This document shows positions 37,501-51,100 of a stretch of DNA of 64,000 nucleotides, one piece after another (position 1 is the stretch's first letter; each line of letters starts with the position of its first letter). The position numbers and the translations under genes were made by a program. Origin of the DNA: Hydractinia symbiolongicarpus. Lineage: Eukaryota > Cnidaria > Hydrozoa > Anthoathecata > Hydractiniidae. The DNA lies in contig NC_079883.1 in assembly GCF_029227915.1 (NCBI RefSeq), positions 24,180,001 to 24,244,000 on the forward strand. The letters run 5' to 3'. A model generated the notes under the pieces. It saw only the letters and a program-made list of their open reading frames with translations, did no database searches and was not told the origin of the DNA.

Positions 37501-37831
37501 CAGTTTCACGGTAAAGTGTTATTGAAAATTTTATAAAGACATCCTCAACGTCTTTCGTTTTGTTGTTTGCAGAAAAAGTAAAACAGATTTCGCGTTTAGT
37601 TTTTCGTTTTGTTGTAGCCACAAGGGATAATAAACAAAAACAAAGTAGTATAAAAGAAGGTTTACGCATTATCGGAGTTTTATATAGTTTAAAGTTGAAT
37701 TTATTTAAAAACGGATTTCCGGTTTTATGTGTAACAGGAGATATAAATTAATATTTCCTTTTTATCCTTTTCGTTTTATGATTATATTTTTCTTAATAGA
37801 TTTTGCAAACATAAAATTTCATCAACAAAAA
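34561..37831. other. Intergenic, no gene seen
   Basis: AT-rich sequence between the chromodomain gene and the tetraspan gene. It includes the chromodomain gene's 3' UTR, stretches of TTTCGCGAA-like words (35080-35350) suggesting a decayed repeat, and a small inverted repeat AAAAGGCGA / TCGCCTTTT around 35655-35697. No exon supported; 5' non-coding exons of the tetraspan gene may lie near 37500-37800. Confidence 0.4.
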
Positions 37832-40563
37832 ATGTCCGAAGAAGAGATAAAAAAATTGGAGAGCGAAGACGAAGATTCATGCGTAATTGAAGATACAGAT
37901 TTGGAAACAAAGTATAAACTTTCCTCCAGACCTTCTTCGTATGACTTAAAACAATCGACGTGCTTAAGCGATTATGATAAATGTGATATTGAGTCCGGAC
38001 GAATTCGTATTGCCCGGTTAAAAAAAAATCTCGAGGGATGGAAAAGCCAGGATTCTTTGTTAAAACGACCTGACAGTCCGCAGTCTGTTCCAAACCTCGT
38101 GATAAAAAAATCAAGTAGCATGAATTCTGTGTTTTCAACCGGAGTACACAAATCAATGTTATCGTTAACTTCACGCGAAGACTCCGGTCAAAAAGATTTT
38201 AATCCGGTCGTCGTGAAAGATACCATCTGTCTCTCATATAATGAACAAAGAAAACATTTAAAAAAGAAAAAGCTGTTTTGTTTTTCGGGGTGTGCTTCAA
38301 CGTGTTCACTTGATAGATTTCGTGTTCTCGGATGTGGCTTGTTTCTTGTTGGCGTACTACTGTGTGTTGGGTTTTGGAATTATTGTATCATAACATCCTC
38401 GCTTAATCATGTTGAAGGGGTCATTCCTACTTATGTTTACGGAGCCGCGGTATGTTTACCTGTTATTCCGGATGAAATAGTCTGAGTTTTTGTTTGAAAA
38501 AACTAGTAGAGATAGTATGAAAGATCGCAATGATATCGTTTTAAAATTTATGATAAATTTCTTTTTCTTGATTTTAGCAGCTTTTAAAAAATAACGAAGA
38601 GTTTGAAGAGTTTATAGTCGTGTATAAAATTCTGAAATTTAAAATGTTGCAAATCAAAAAAGAACTTTCTTTTATTTCGTAAAGTTAATCTTTAAAAACT
38701 AAAAAAGAAAAAAAAACATGATGTTATTTTATTTTTTAATTAATTTATCTTCTTTGTTTCGCGCAAAAATTAATTCATTGTTGAGTCAACAAAAATGACT
38801 CACCAGCTACGGAAGGAGCAAAAGTTTGTTTATATCGTTCAAGGCTTAAAATCACCTTTTTATTCATATCAAATGAGTTATCTAATACTATTTAAATTAC
38901 CCTCCAATAGGCTAATAAACATAACTTAAATTAATTATTCTACATTTTTCTCATGACTTTTTCTCTATGGTTTGACCGTGAACCGATTTCTTGATAAACT
39001 TTTTTCCCCATAGATGATTGTTAGTGGAATTTGCACGATATTCGCATCCAAAAGAACTAAGCCTTTGGTAAGTTTGTGTATGTTTTAAAAACGTGTAGAA
39101 ATCGGTATTTTGTCTATTGGATAAATCTTGCAAATGCTAAATTTTCTCGAGTTGAGTTTGCTATATCCTAGAATTGAATTCAGTTGGCAAAGAGACGGGG
39201 AGGGAGGGGGTGGACAAAATGTTTAGCTTTTCTTTTTGTGTACAGTGTTAAAATACATATATACATTTGTAATCAACGTCTTTTGCCTCCCGGTCAACTT
39301 TCGTGTAAATCATCGAAGTTAAAAATTAATAGCCTGTTTCGCACCATCTCACACCTCCCTCCCACCTCTGTTTTAAAGGCTCGTTTCCGCTCAAGAAATA
39401 AACAACGGAAGAATTTGGTTATTTTGTTGTGTTAAAAACTGGTTCAGACGATAGAGCAAAAATGTTTGTCGATCAAACATGTTTAATGAATAGATAGCAC
39501 TTTTTTAATGGAAATAAGGTTTTACTTGACGAGGCTTCTGAAAGACTTTTGAACTGGCACAATTGTGGTTTATTTGTAGACAGTATTTTTTGGTTTAATG
39601 TGACATTTCCTAAGTATATGTTATTTCTATTATAGATCATTTTGATTTTGATTTTATCCTTTGTCTGCACCGTATTCTGCGTATCCAGTTTTGTCTATCT
39701 TGTGACAAGAGTCAACACTCGACTTGGACAGCTGGACGATTGCAGTTTCGACGGGCGCGATAACATTTGTTCCTGCGTGATTCAAAAAGGCGATACGAAG
39801 AAAGTATTTCATTTCGCCGAAGTCATGAACTGTCACACAGTGAAAGAGAGTTTACGAGAGTTGGTTTACGGCGTCAGCGCGCTGTTCGGTGTTGGTTTTG
39901 TGATATCAGTTCTCACTGCCAGTGCTGCGTGTTGCCTGCTGCACAAAGAAAAAAGAAAACGGAAATATCAAGTCGTGGTAAGTAAATTTAATGTTGCTTT
40001 TATCTTCGGCTCACGTTAAAATGATCCCATATGTTCGCAATGTACAGGAGGCATCCTGTTAAAGTGGACACTTGTATATAGCAACCTGCCAATTGATTAA
40101 ACGTTATAAGGCCTTTGCAGACGCCGGTACAAAGTTGACATTATAATTCGTATGAATGTTCGCTATGTACAGGTTTGATTGCAGAGGTTGTATCACCTTT
40201 AAAATGGCACCACTGCTTGAATTAGTAGTTTATGTTTTCTTTTTTAATATTTTTTAGCAAAATGCACCTGGTTCAATCAATTCTACCACACAAACGCAAG
40301 AAAGCTGTTTTACGTCAGGACTTCTTCATTCGTTCGGTAGTTTGGAATACCATCAAAAAGCGAGGGAAGACACGACAAGTAAACGAACCGTGCACAGCGT
40401 CAATAACTTTTCTGTGAGTACACAAACTCCATTGTTTATGATGCCGGTTGCCGAAATCGTCGACGCCATGAGCACCACTGATTATCAACTTGATCTATTC
40501 CTCGATGGGTGTGACGAGCCACCGCCCTCGTACAATGACGCCATTGCAAGCTTGCTATCATGA
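37832..40563 (+). CDS. Tetraspan membrane protein, TMEM255/ENTREP-like, C-terminal PPxY, 439 aa
   Basis: Exons 37832-38449, 39014-39067, 39636-39977 and 40258-40563 (TGA), all phase 0 with GT-AG; 1320 nt in total. A Ser-rich cytoplasmic N-terminus (1-164) precedes four hydrophobic segments at about 165-187, 196-219, 225-247 and 302-326. The loop between segments 3 and 4 has four cysteines (260, 269, 271, 290) in the pattern RDNICSC ... NCHTV. That loop, the GVIPTYVYGAA entry to segment 2 and the distal LVYGVSALFGVG resemble TMEM255 (FAM70) and ENTREP (FAM189) proteins. The C-terminus ends EPPPSYNDAIASLLS, holding a PPxY motif (427-430) that in such proteins binds WW domains of NEDD4-type ubiquitin ligases. 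A polyadenylation signal AATAAA lies at 40731. The 54-nt second exon is easily missed but is needed for segment 2. ATG 37832 is preferred over in-frame upstream ATGs because it follows a likely acceptor at 37798-37799. Confidence 0.78.
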
Positions 40564-40730
40564 CAAATAAGTATGAAACTTGTGGAAAACAATGAAGTGA
40601 GGCTGTTACCAGGGCGCTTTCACAACAAATGAAGGCATCTCGCCATCACAGGTGTTTTCAAAAAGTATTGGTAACTAATATGGTGCCACAAACGATCGTT
40701 TTTTTAAAGTTGTATATAACTTTTGTATAT

Positions 40731-40736
40731 AATAAA
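40731..40736 (+). terminator. Polyadenylation signal AATAAA
   Basis: It is the canonical hexamer, lying 168 nt after the stop codon of the tetraspan gene. Confidence 0.6.
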
Positions 40737-42149
40737 CAGAACAAGAAATATAGTTTCCTCGTTATACGGATCTGTGGAGGGTGTGACAAATGCTGTAAAT
40801 TCTAAGTGGTGAATCAAGGAGTTCCTGTGGTAAAGTTGTCCGCTCCGTCAGAAAATTTCAAAATGTCAGAGAAAACTTAGAAAATCAGGATTTTGCAGAT
40901 TGCCTATTTCAATACGTTTTAAAGGATAACATTTTGCGGGCCTAACTTTCGCAATTTAGACTAAAAAACGCTAAATCGGCCAAAAGTAGCCGTAGAGAGG
41001 ATTTTTGGTCAAAAAAAAATATCAGGAAAATAAGGAGGTACTGTTGCTGAGTATGGAATGTGATTGAAGCGAACAAGTGATTTTTTCAAAAATGCACGAC
41101 AATAGGGCAACACAGATTCGTCAGTAACCCCAACGTGAAAAGCCTTGCGTCATACCCAAAATACCTCGTATGAAATTCTAGAAATTAAAACCTAAAAGGT
41201 CACAATAACTACATAAATATTTACAGGGACAGAAATATTCACAAGATATTTTCTAATATTGTTGATAAGTTGAGATCTAATTTTGAGGGTATCCTCAAAA
41301 GCAAGTGCACAATATACGCGCAGTTATATTCACGCTACATTTTTGACGAAAAAGCAAAGAATTTACCAGAATGTGATATTAAATACCCGTTACCACCAGT
41401 GACTAAAATTATTTTCTTCGCCACCTTCAAATTTCTATTATTTAATCAAAATATCCAATCGCGTTCTCAGGATCTCTTACTTTTTTTACATTGATCAAAT
41501 AATGTTTCAGTTCATTTCCATCATAGGCAGTAACAAAAAGTCGCATATCAAAAAAAAAGGTTTTCTACCTTAAAGGGATTAAACTTGGGTGAATTTATTT
41601 TCGCGAGCTTCTGCATTTTACAAGTCAGACTTTTCTTGAAAAATATGTGCATTTCATTTTACCAAACGCAAAACCTTCGCAAATTAAAAATGAAGTACAA
41701 AGACAAGACAAATTGTTTTTAAACAAAATGGCCGAAAATTCGCAAACTATTTAATCACGCAAATAACTTACCCATACAAGTAAATGCTTCTTTAAAACAA
41801 CGTCTTTCTGTAAACTTCTGTTTTAATCACTTTATGTGAACTTTGTATAAGAAAAACATCGAAACTTTTATACATATCCAACTTTTATATGTACAATGTT
41901 CCAACGTTTGGTAATGCGAATTCTTAATAACGAGATGTATCACAAAAAAAACCAAAAATCTGAACAACCAACAGTAGTGAAGAGGATATGATTGCTACAG
42001 TACAGCCCTAGAACTGCTTTCAAAAACAAAACGTCCAAGGGTGAGTACTTAAGCCGTGACAAAAATCAAAGTGATGTCCGAATGACGACCACAGAAAGGT
42101 AATAATAACCAGTCAGATTTTTCACATTAATATTCATAATTAGAAAATA
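40737..42149. other. Convergent intergenic spacer, no gene seen
   Basis: Lies between the 3' ends of the plus-strand tetraspan gene and the minus-strand RSPH4A gene. AT-rich with only short unsupported ORFs. Confidence 0.45.
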
Positions 42150-45100
42150 TCAATTTTCATCTTCATCATAATCATCACTCTCCTCTTCTTCTTCTTCCGC
42201 TTCTAAAGCCTCCTGCTGAGCGGCTTGTAATGCTCGTTCTTGCTCCACGGTTGGATCTTCGGCTTCCGTAATTTCCGGACCACTTGGGTATTCGTCTTGT
42301 ACCGCGGGAGGGGGTGGCGGGCTATAATTTTCCGCACTGTATTTAAGCCCATGACCGATGTACACGTTATCAAATTTTCTATAACACAAAACCGTACAGA
42401 AGTAAACAAACTGCAAGATAAATACACACTATATATCTACGATGCCTCCAACTGGAAATGTTTTTTGTTTTACAAATTTTACAAGCAAGATGTAGGTACG
42501 GAAAGAAATGTTTAAGTTTTTTCTCTATGGTTTGAGTATCAGCTCTACTTTGTGAAAAAACATACACTTTTAAATTTCGTGATCCAAAAAAATTAAGTAA
42601 CGGCAAATATGTGCGATAAGAAACAGAATACCCACTCACTTATCAGTAGCAAACGCATGAGCTCCTGGCCACAAGTTTGAGTGCATCACAGCGATAGCGT
42701 ATTGTGAAACAAGACTGGTTGACTTAATAGCCGTCCACGCTGGAGTATCTTTAATGGCTTAAAATATATAAGATGGTAATGTTTTTTAACAAAAATTATG
42801 CAAAAACTTTTTTCGCAGTTTGACCGCCTAAACTCTTGATAGGCCGTTATGAAAAGTTTTCAACATGTTTTAGAAAGAAGATGAATTGAGCTACCCGATA
42901 GTACCAAACTTAAACCATCTAGCCGCCAATTGCTACTCAGGTTTTTTTTATCAGGATCTTTTTAAAAAATACAAGTGCAGGTGCATAAGGGTTAATTTTT
43001 GCCAGAAATTCAATGGTTTATAAAATATGCGCGAAAATTACACAATTTTATGACAATCAGGAAAGGAAAAAATTTTTTGGGACTTTGTTGAGTTGGTTAA
43101 ACTCTGTGAAATCTTTTCAAAAAAGGTTCAATATTTTAAATGGAACAACGTGTTATTTTTGTTTACAACAAAGCACATGCCATTTTCCCATCAAAATGGA
43201 ATTGGTTTCACAAAAACCAAAGTTTAAATGTCCTCGTCATGTTTGGCACATAGATATTTGACAAGACAGGCAGGCTTCAACTTTATTGCAGACACAGAAT
43301 TTAATGGCGCCGTCTTTTCTAAGACAATAGAAGACACTAGTACATGTCAACCGACCTTCGTCTTCGGAAAGAGGCGTTAGTAAGGCTGGTCCTTCTTCAG
43401 GTTCTGTATCCTCAGGCTCCTCCCTTTCCTCTTCCTCCTCATCTTCTTCGTCTTCAATTTCTTCCTCATTTTTAAAATTAGGATCAAACCAACTTGTCCT
43501 GCCCTACATTGCAAAAGAGGAAAAATTATTTAAAAAAATTTTGTTGCGAGACTAATTTTTGGCGGGCTTGGCCCAAAGTGTAAAATGCCTTAATCTGATC
43601 AAATGTTTTCCACATTAAATTTTCTCCTCTAGTAAAATATCGCTAGCAAGAACTGCTCAGTGTTAAATATCTAACTTGTTTTTCATAATAATAAATAAAA
43701 AATAAACATAGTTTCTCCTACACCTTCCTTTAAAGAAATATAACTATATACTTACTTGCGGTAAGATATACTGGTTGTGGTGAACCCAAAACGCGAACGA
43801 TGGATCACACAAGTCACCCACAGGAATACCTTCAAAATCCTCATTCGTAACAAAAGATGTTCGGCCTACAAGTAAAAATTATATCAAATAACGCCACAAT
43901 TGCAATACAGGAGGGATACCTCAATAGAAATCGTGAATGCCACTAAAATCACTGAGAAATCGCAAACAATTTATTGACGTTCGAATACGGTTAAAGAAGC
44001 ATAGCATTAGAAAAATCAATTTTTTAAAAACGTATAGACGAGTTTCAATGTTTACGTTTTTACGGGATTCCTGCGCATGCGCGAAAAAAAAATAGAAAAA
44101 TTGACAGGCAAAAAAAGAAAGTCAAATTTTGGGTTAAAACTTTTGTACTGTGGCCACTAGTATTGAAATGGCCCCTATGGGATTTCGTTTAGAGACAATT
44201 ATAGTTTGTGTGTATGAGTTGTCCCTTGTGGTGCGCTAATGTCATTGTGTGTGTTAGTCGTGCGTATCGTAGCTGTGCAGTAATTGTTATGTTTTTGTGT
44301 CACTTTTGTGTATAAAAAAAGAGTTGTATTTCTGTGTAAAACAGTTGCTTAGCGTTGTGAACAGCGAGAACAGTTTACTACGGATTTTGAGGATTTGTAC
44401 TTTATTATTGGAAAGAAACTGTTGAATCTTACAAAATTCTGTCTTTTTATGTGAACCGAACAACAACGCGCAGTAACATAGTAGTAAACTTGCTGTAGTA
44501 GTGGTTCGAGAAAAACTATACGTGGTACATGACGTGATAAGAAGAATTTGCTCTCGACAAAAAAATGATCGCACAGATCGCCCTCGACACGTTCGAAAGA
44601 GACAAGATCTTCAGGTCGTTCGCAAGTATCTTCCTTGCGTAGTCGTGCTGCGGATCAAAAGGCTGAGTTAGCGCAACTGAAGACAAAGGCGTCATTTTTA
44701 GAAGCAAAACTGGAAGCTGAAGCAAGCATGAAAAGATTGGAGCTTAAAGAGCAGGTTGCTTTGGCAGAAGCAAAACTCAGCATATATGAAGAAGCCAAGG
44801 ACGAAGATGAAAAAATTCATTTCTCAAGACCATTGGACACGGATGATGAACAAATCCGCTCATATGCGAAGTGCCAATCTTGGGTGAATAATGGTTGTAT
44901 AGGTGTCATTGGCTCCGGTTATGAAGGCGCTAGAAGTCATCCAAAGTTGGTAAAGAAAATTCCCAAATTTCTTCCTGATGTGCCACAAAACACCGCGCAA
45001 CCGCAAGTGGTCGATAATTCAGTTGATGTTAACAAAGACTGGAACATTAACAATGAGCAGGAATCTCCAAACCCATTTGGAAATAACACAGAAAGGGTGT

Positions 45101-48100
45101 TATGCGAATTACTGCTACAGCAAAGTGCACCAGACATCAAAATTGAACCATTTGATGGAAATGTGCTTGACTTTTGAAGCAGTTGTTGAGACCAAGATCA
45201 AAAGTAATAAAGGTCGATTGACTCGCCTGATCAATTACACAACTGGTGAGCCAAAAGAATTGATCAAAAGCTGTATATATGATACATCAGAACATTGCTA
45301 CTCAAGAGCAAAGGATCTTCTGAAGAAAACCTACGGTGATCAATTCAGAATTGCAAATGCCTACAGAAAGGAGCTCAGAGAATGGCCCACTCTCCGTGTT
45401 GGTGATTCTGAAGCGTTCAGAAAGTTCTATACGTTCCTCATAAAATGCTACGGTGGTTTGGAGAGACAAATAAAAAGCGAACTAAACTCTCTAGAAGTCC
45501 TCAGACAACTTCAATCAAAGCTCCCACAAGCCTTGCAACAAAGATGGAATCGGACGGTTCTCAACGTCCGTCGGAAAAACCATCACGAAGCGGAGCTGAG
45601 GGATTTTGTTGACTTCATGGAGCAAGAGACAACGCTTGAAAATGATCCCCTCTACTCTAGAGAAGCCATCAGTGAATTGAAGAATAAAAAGGATAATGAC
45701 GTGAAAAACAAGAAAGATCCACCCAAACTTAAAACAAACCTGACGGGCGTCACCAGAGATTGTCTCTACTGTTCGAACAAACATAAATTGGAAGATTGTC
45801 GAAAAATAATGAAAATAGACGTAGAGGAAAGAAACAAATTTGTTTGGGAGAAGAAGCTTTGTTTCGCGTGTTTGGAACCAATTACCAGCAATCACCAAGC
45901 AAGAAATTGCGAAAACAAATTGTCTTGCAAGACGTGCAAAAATAGGCACCCAACCATTTTGCATGGTTTCATCCGACCAAAGAGGACCAACAAGAACGAC
46001 AAGGAAAATAATGATAAAAAGGAAGATGAGGAGCCTGAAATCTCAAATGCATTTGCAAGAACGAAGAAATCTGTTTGTTGCAAGACAGATAACAACGTAG
46101 AAATCATCAGCATGTCTGTAGTGCCTGTGGTGTTGTCGCATCCAAAGTCTGCTGAGTCAATCACCACCTATGCTATGTTGGATAATTGCAGTCAGGGTAC
46201 GTTCATAACCGATGAAATCGTTCATCGCTTGAATTTAACCGGTATTTCGTCGACGATCGTCGTGAAGACTCTCACAAGCGAGAGTCGTGAAGATTCTTGT
46301 CTAATAACCGGTTTGATGGTAGAGCCCATTACACGAGATTTCAAAGTAACAATACAGAGTTGTTACAGTAGAAGACATCTTCCAATAGATCCCATGGAAA
46401 TACCTACTCCCGAGAAAGTTGCTGAATGGCCTCATTTGCGACATATAAAGCATTCCTTTCACAAATACGATCCTGGAATACCGATTGGTTTGCTTATTGG
46501 AGCCAATTGCCCACAAGCGCTAGAACCGATAAAGGTAATTCCATCCGATGGAAATGGACCATATGGGTTAAAAACAAGGTTGGGATGGAGTCTTGTCGGA
46601 CCTGATGATTCATCATTGTGTACGATGTAGAATATTGAGGGGAAGAGCTGGCCAGCAAGTCATGGCAGATTTACCCAAAGATCGAGTAGACGCATGCCCA
46701 CCTTTCACATACTGCGCAGTGGATCTCTTTGGGCCATTGGTCATAAAACCATATCGAAAGTTTGTAAAAAGATATGGCTGCCTCTTTACCTGTTTGGCGA
46801 GCAGAGCCGTCCATATTAAAGTTGTCAACACCATGGAAACTGACTCCTTCATTCTAGCTTTGCGACGGTTTGTTGCTAGAAGAGAAAACATTCGAACGAT
46901 GAGAGGCGACAACGGCACTAACTTTGTCGGCACCAAGACCGAGTTCATAAAGGCATTAAAACAAATGGACAATGCGAAAGTTAAACAATTCCTTCAAAGT
47001 GTTGGTTGTGATTGGATTCTCTGGAAGAGGAATACACCTGCTGCTTCGCACATGGGTGGAGTATGGGAGCGCCAGATTCGATCTGTGCGCGCAATATTAA
47101 AAGATCTTTTCAATCATAATAGCTCGCGTTTGAGTGAAGAATCGCTGCACACTATTTTAACAGAAGCAGAAAGTATCGTTAACTCTAGACCTTTATGCGT
47201 CGAAGCAATCAGCCATGCAAACAGTGCAACACCACTTTCACTACTTGCTCTTCTAACGATGAAATCAAAGGTAGTTTTACCGCCTCCTGGTAATTTTGAA
47301 GAAGCGTCGTTATATTGCAGGAAACAGTGGAAAAGAGCTCAGTATGTGTCGGATATGTTCTGGAGACGATGGAAATGCGAATATCTGTGTTCACTACAGA
47401 CACGAACAAAGTGGAATAAAAACGAACGAAATTTTGCTGCCGGTGATATAGTGATGGTGCAAAATGAGGATTGTGAAAGAGGACGGTGGCCACTGGTAAG
47501 AGTGGTGGCTGTAAAAACGGGTGCAGATGGAAAGGTTCGGAGTTGTAGCGTGAAGCTTGGTGGCCGTGCTGGTACAATATTGGATCGACCAATCACAAAA
47601 TTGATACAATTGTTAGAATATCAAATCCCCGACGAGGAGCCACAATTTTCAAGATGAACTTGAGGGGAGCCAGATGAAATGGCCCCTATGGGATTTCGTT
47701 TAGAGACAATTATAGTTTGTGTGTATGAGTTGTCCCTTGTGGTGCGCTAATGTCATTGTGTGTGTTAGTCGTGCGTATCGTAGCTGTGCAGTAATTGTTA
47801 TGTTTTTGTGTCACTTTTGTGTATAAAAAAAGAGTTGTATTTCTGTGTAAAACAGTTGCTTAGCGTTGTGAACAGCGAGAACAGTTTACTACGGATTTTG
47901 AGGATTTGTACTTTATTATTGGAAAGAAACTGTTGAATCTTACAAAATTCTGTCTTTTTATGTGAACCGAACAACAACGCGCAGTAACAAGTATCTTTTA
48001 CTGATATATGTTCTAAATCTTAACTACATGCAAACTATATTTTGATTTCAAGATCAAAAGATGCCTCTATCTGAAAATAAAGTTTGGATTGGACTGGTCC

Positions 48101-51100
48101 ACGGCTTACCGCCTGCATTATTGTACCTGTCAATTGGCGTAAGAGGTCTCGGGACTATAAACAACACACGTCACAATGAAACTCGTCTATGACTAAATAT
48201 TAAACGGCTTAAAAAAATTTCTTCTCTTATGTCTTTAATAATTTTGTACTGTAATTACTTCGCTTTTAATTTACTAACCTTCCTCCTCATCCTCCTCTTC
48301 TTCATCTTCTTCGAAAATGTAATAACCTTGAGGACTGATATGCGTAGCCGCTGATATGCGAGCGATTTGAGCACGTAAATAATTTGCTTCGTTACCTGGA
48401 TATGGTGGATAGCTCACCACCTGTGACAAGAAGAAAGAACTAGTTAAAAATACGTTGAAAACATTGGAAACAGAGTAATACCTACAAAGAATCCACTAGA
48501 ATATGTGAGTAGGCATTTTTGCCGATATGTATGGCCGATATGTATGGTAAGTGATTAACACATTTTAACGCTTTAAAATGTGTTAGTCAAATATGTCACT
48601 TGTTCTTACACACCGGAGAAAAAAAACAATTCATGCGAAAAAATTAAAAAAGGATCAGCAGCAAATAACACAATTTTTTAGGGTTTGGATTTAACCAAAT
48701 AATCAATTACTTCTGGCGAAGAAAATTTTTTATTTGCCTTGCACAAAACCTCACATAAATATTCACACGAAATGTACATCAAACTTACTGGTGCATCTAA
48801 ATCTCCTGTCATTAGTTTTCTAATTTGTCGAGCAACTTGAATTTGTTGAGGAGTGACAGGTGGTAAGCGGTGCCAAGATAAACCAGCTAAAAGAAAATAA
48901 TGTTACATACAAGAAAATATCAAAATGCTAGCTAAAAACCAAATTATGTACACAAAGCAGAAACGTGGCCCCTCGCATAACGGCGACAAAGACGTGATAT
49001 GTTCGTTTAAAGTGACAAAGATTGAAAGCACCCTATTTCAATACATGGGGGCAATACATGGGGGATACATGGGGGTAACGCATTTTCACCTACTAGCTAT
49101 ACGAGTAAAAGATAAATCTGATCTTAAAACAACGGGGTAAGGTGGCATATTAAAAGGGTTGGTGATTGAAGTTCCTTTCTGGCTCAAATTATATTGATTT
49201 TTGTCATATACTTTACATTATCTTATATTTTAAGAATGCTCAGCCTGGGATAGCTTTTCTTACGATACGCGCTCCTCACGGTATCAATGTTCAGAACATA
49301 ACAGGGTTTAGTTTTCTCTGGAAAAGGTATTAGTACGGAAAATTTCTAGTCGCCAATGCATAATCTCTAATATTTAATATTTATACCTGCTCAAATAAAA
49401 CGTTTAAAATTCAAGCAGGCACAACAAAAAAAATAAGAGTGCAAAATGTCCAACAAATCGAATGCATGCACGGTATAAAATTTTCCATAAAGGCTACTTG
49501 CGAAAAAAAGTATTTCTGTAAGTAAGAAACAATAATGACAAAACAAAATATAAACGAAGGAGTATGGAAGCCAACAATGAAGTGTCATTACTTCACAGTC
49601 GATGTGTAAACCCATAATCTCCTTTGTATTTAAATAAATTCAAAGCAATATTTCTAAAACAATTTAAGGTTATCCAAAAACGGGTACCGCAAATATTCAG
49701 GCAAAATTGGACAAAAGATCCCCACCGTTGGAGCGACATAACTCCTGAGGATGGGCTATCATTAAATTGCGGCTAAAGTTTTAAGGGGGTGATTAGTGTT
49801 GATTGAAAAGGGTTTTTCAAAAAAAAGTCATTCCTCAGGGTTACGTAAAAATGACCAATTTATAAACCAATCTGCACATGACCTCTTTGTACCTTATTCA
49901 CACACATGTATACAGAATAACATCAAAGACTTACCATCGTTGCAAACGTAATAAACTTTTGCATTGCAACCTTCGCCATATACTTCTTGAGGTATGACAA
50001 CAGGCGGCTTATAGTTTGGTTTTGGTACATCCTGGTTTTCTATTTCTTCACCTAGAAACAATAACCAAGGATTATGTGTCGCATATATAGAATGGAACTG
50101 TTATAAAACGTTTGTCTAAAACGTTTAGTAAGAATGTTCGCTACAAGTGATGTCAAAATACCGGTTGGAGAATTTAAAGCAGAAAAACATGTTGTGAGCC
50201 GGTGTAATTCACCGGAGTTGATCTTACATTTTAATCTAAAAATCTTTTAATCTTAAAAACATGTATATGCAAGATATGTAAAAAAAAGTGTAAAATATCG
50301 CCAACGCCCTGTCACTTCTAACAAAAGTAGCAGAACAAAAACAATAATTATATATTGCGTATAGCAATTGGCAAGTGTAATGTAACACCCTCGTATATAA
50401 AAAAGCAAATCCTTCATACCATTTTCACTAGTGAAAGCCGGACTGGATAGCTAAAATCAAATATAGTACAACACAGTAAGTTACTGATAATAGTGAATAG
50501 AATGAAAATAAAAATGCTGACAAATGCTCTTGTTCTCTGTGAACCTTTTTTCACAAGAAGTCTTTATTCCTGCATTCCTCCGCAGATAGTTTTATGAGTT
50601 TATTAAAAAAAAACACGTATAAATCTGCATATAAGCCGGTACGTTATTATATAACTGCGGAGGAGCTCAGTATTCGAATCCTTTCAGTGTTCTTCTCAGT
50701 GTAATTTTTCGAGTTTTTCGAGGAAGAAACAGGTCGCAGACTCATAAGTTAAGTTTTTTATCTTAAAATTAGCAAGGTTTATATAACAATCATGTAAACT
50801 GTTAGGTACAGCAAAAATTAAACAAGAAAAATAATATTGTGTTTGACATGTGTTGATACTAGACCCCTTTAAGTGGCATAGAAACGCAGACTTATAGAAA
50901 TGCAACTCACAGGTGAATTGTCGACGTCATTTTTCTCCATTTCTTCACCATTGTTGTAATGTGGATCTTCTCCAGGTCGAAATTCGACTTCAGCGATTAT
51001 ATAATTGGATTGGATTCCTAGTATCTTACCTAAAAAAAGTTGATTCATAACAAAATAATATTAAAATGCATAACATAGTTTCTATATTTCCTTTAATAAG

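Larger units (their letters stand above)
44164..47989 (+). mobile_element. BEL/Pao LTR retrotransposon lacking reverse transcriptase and RNase H
   Basis: Two 315-bp LTRs (44164-44478 and 47675-47989) bound the element, flanked by a perfect 5-bp target duplication AGTAT (44159-44163 and 47990-47994). Internally there is gag with zinc knuckles, a protease-like region and then directly an integrase. The RT and RNase H between them are absent, so the element is 3.8 kb instead of the usual 6-8 kb. The LTRs look identical by eye. It lies in RSPH4A intron 10, antisense to the host gene. A purine-rich tract (GAGGGGAG, about 47662) precedes the 3' LTR. Confidence 0.93.
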
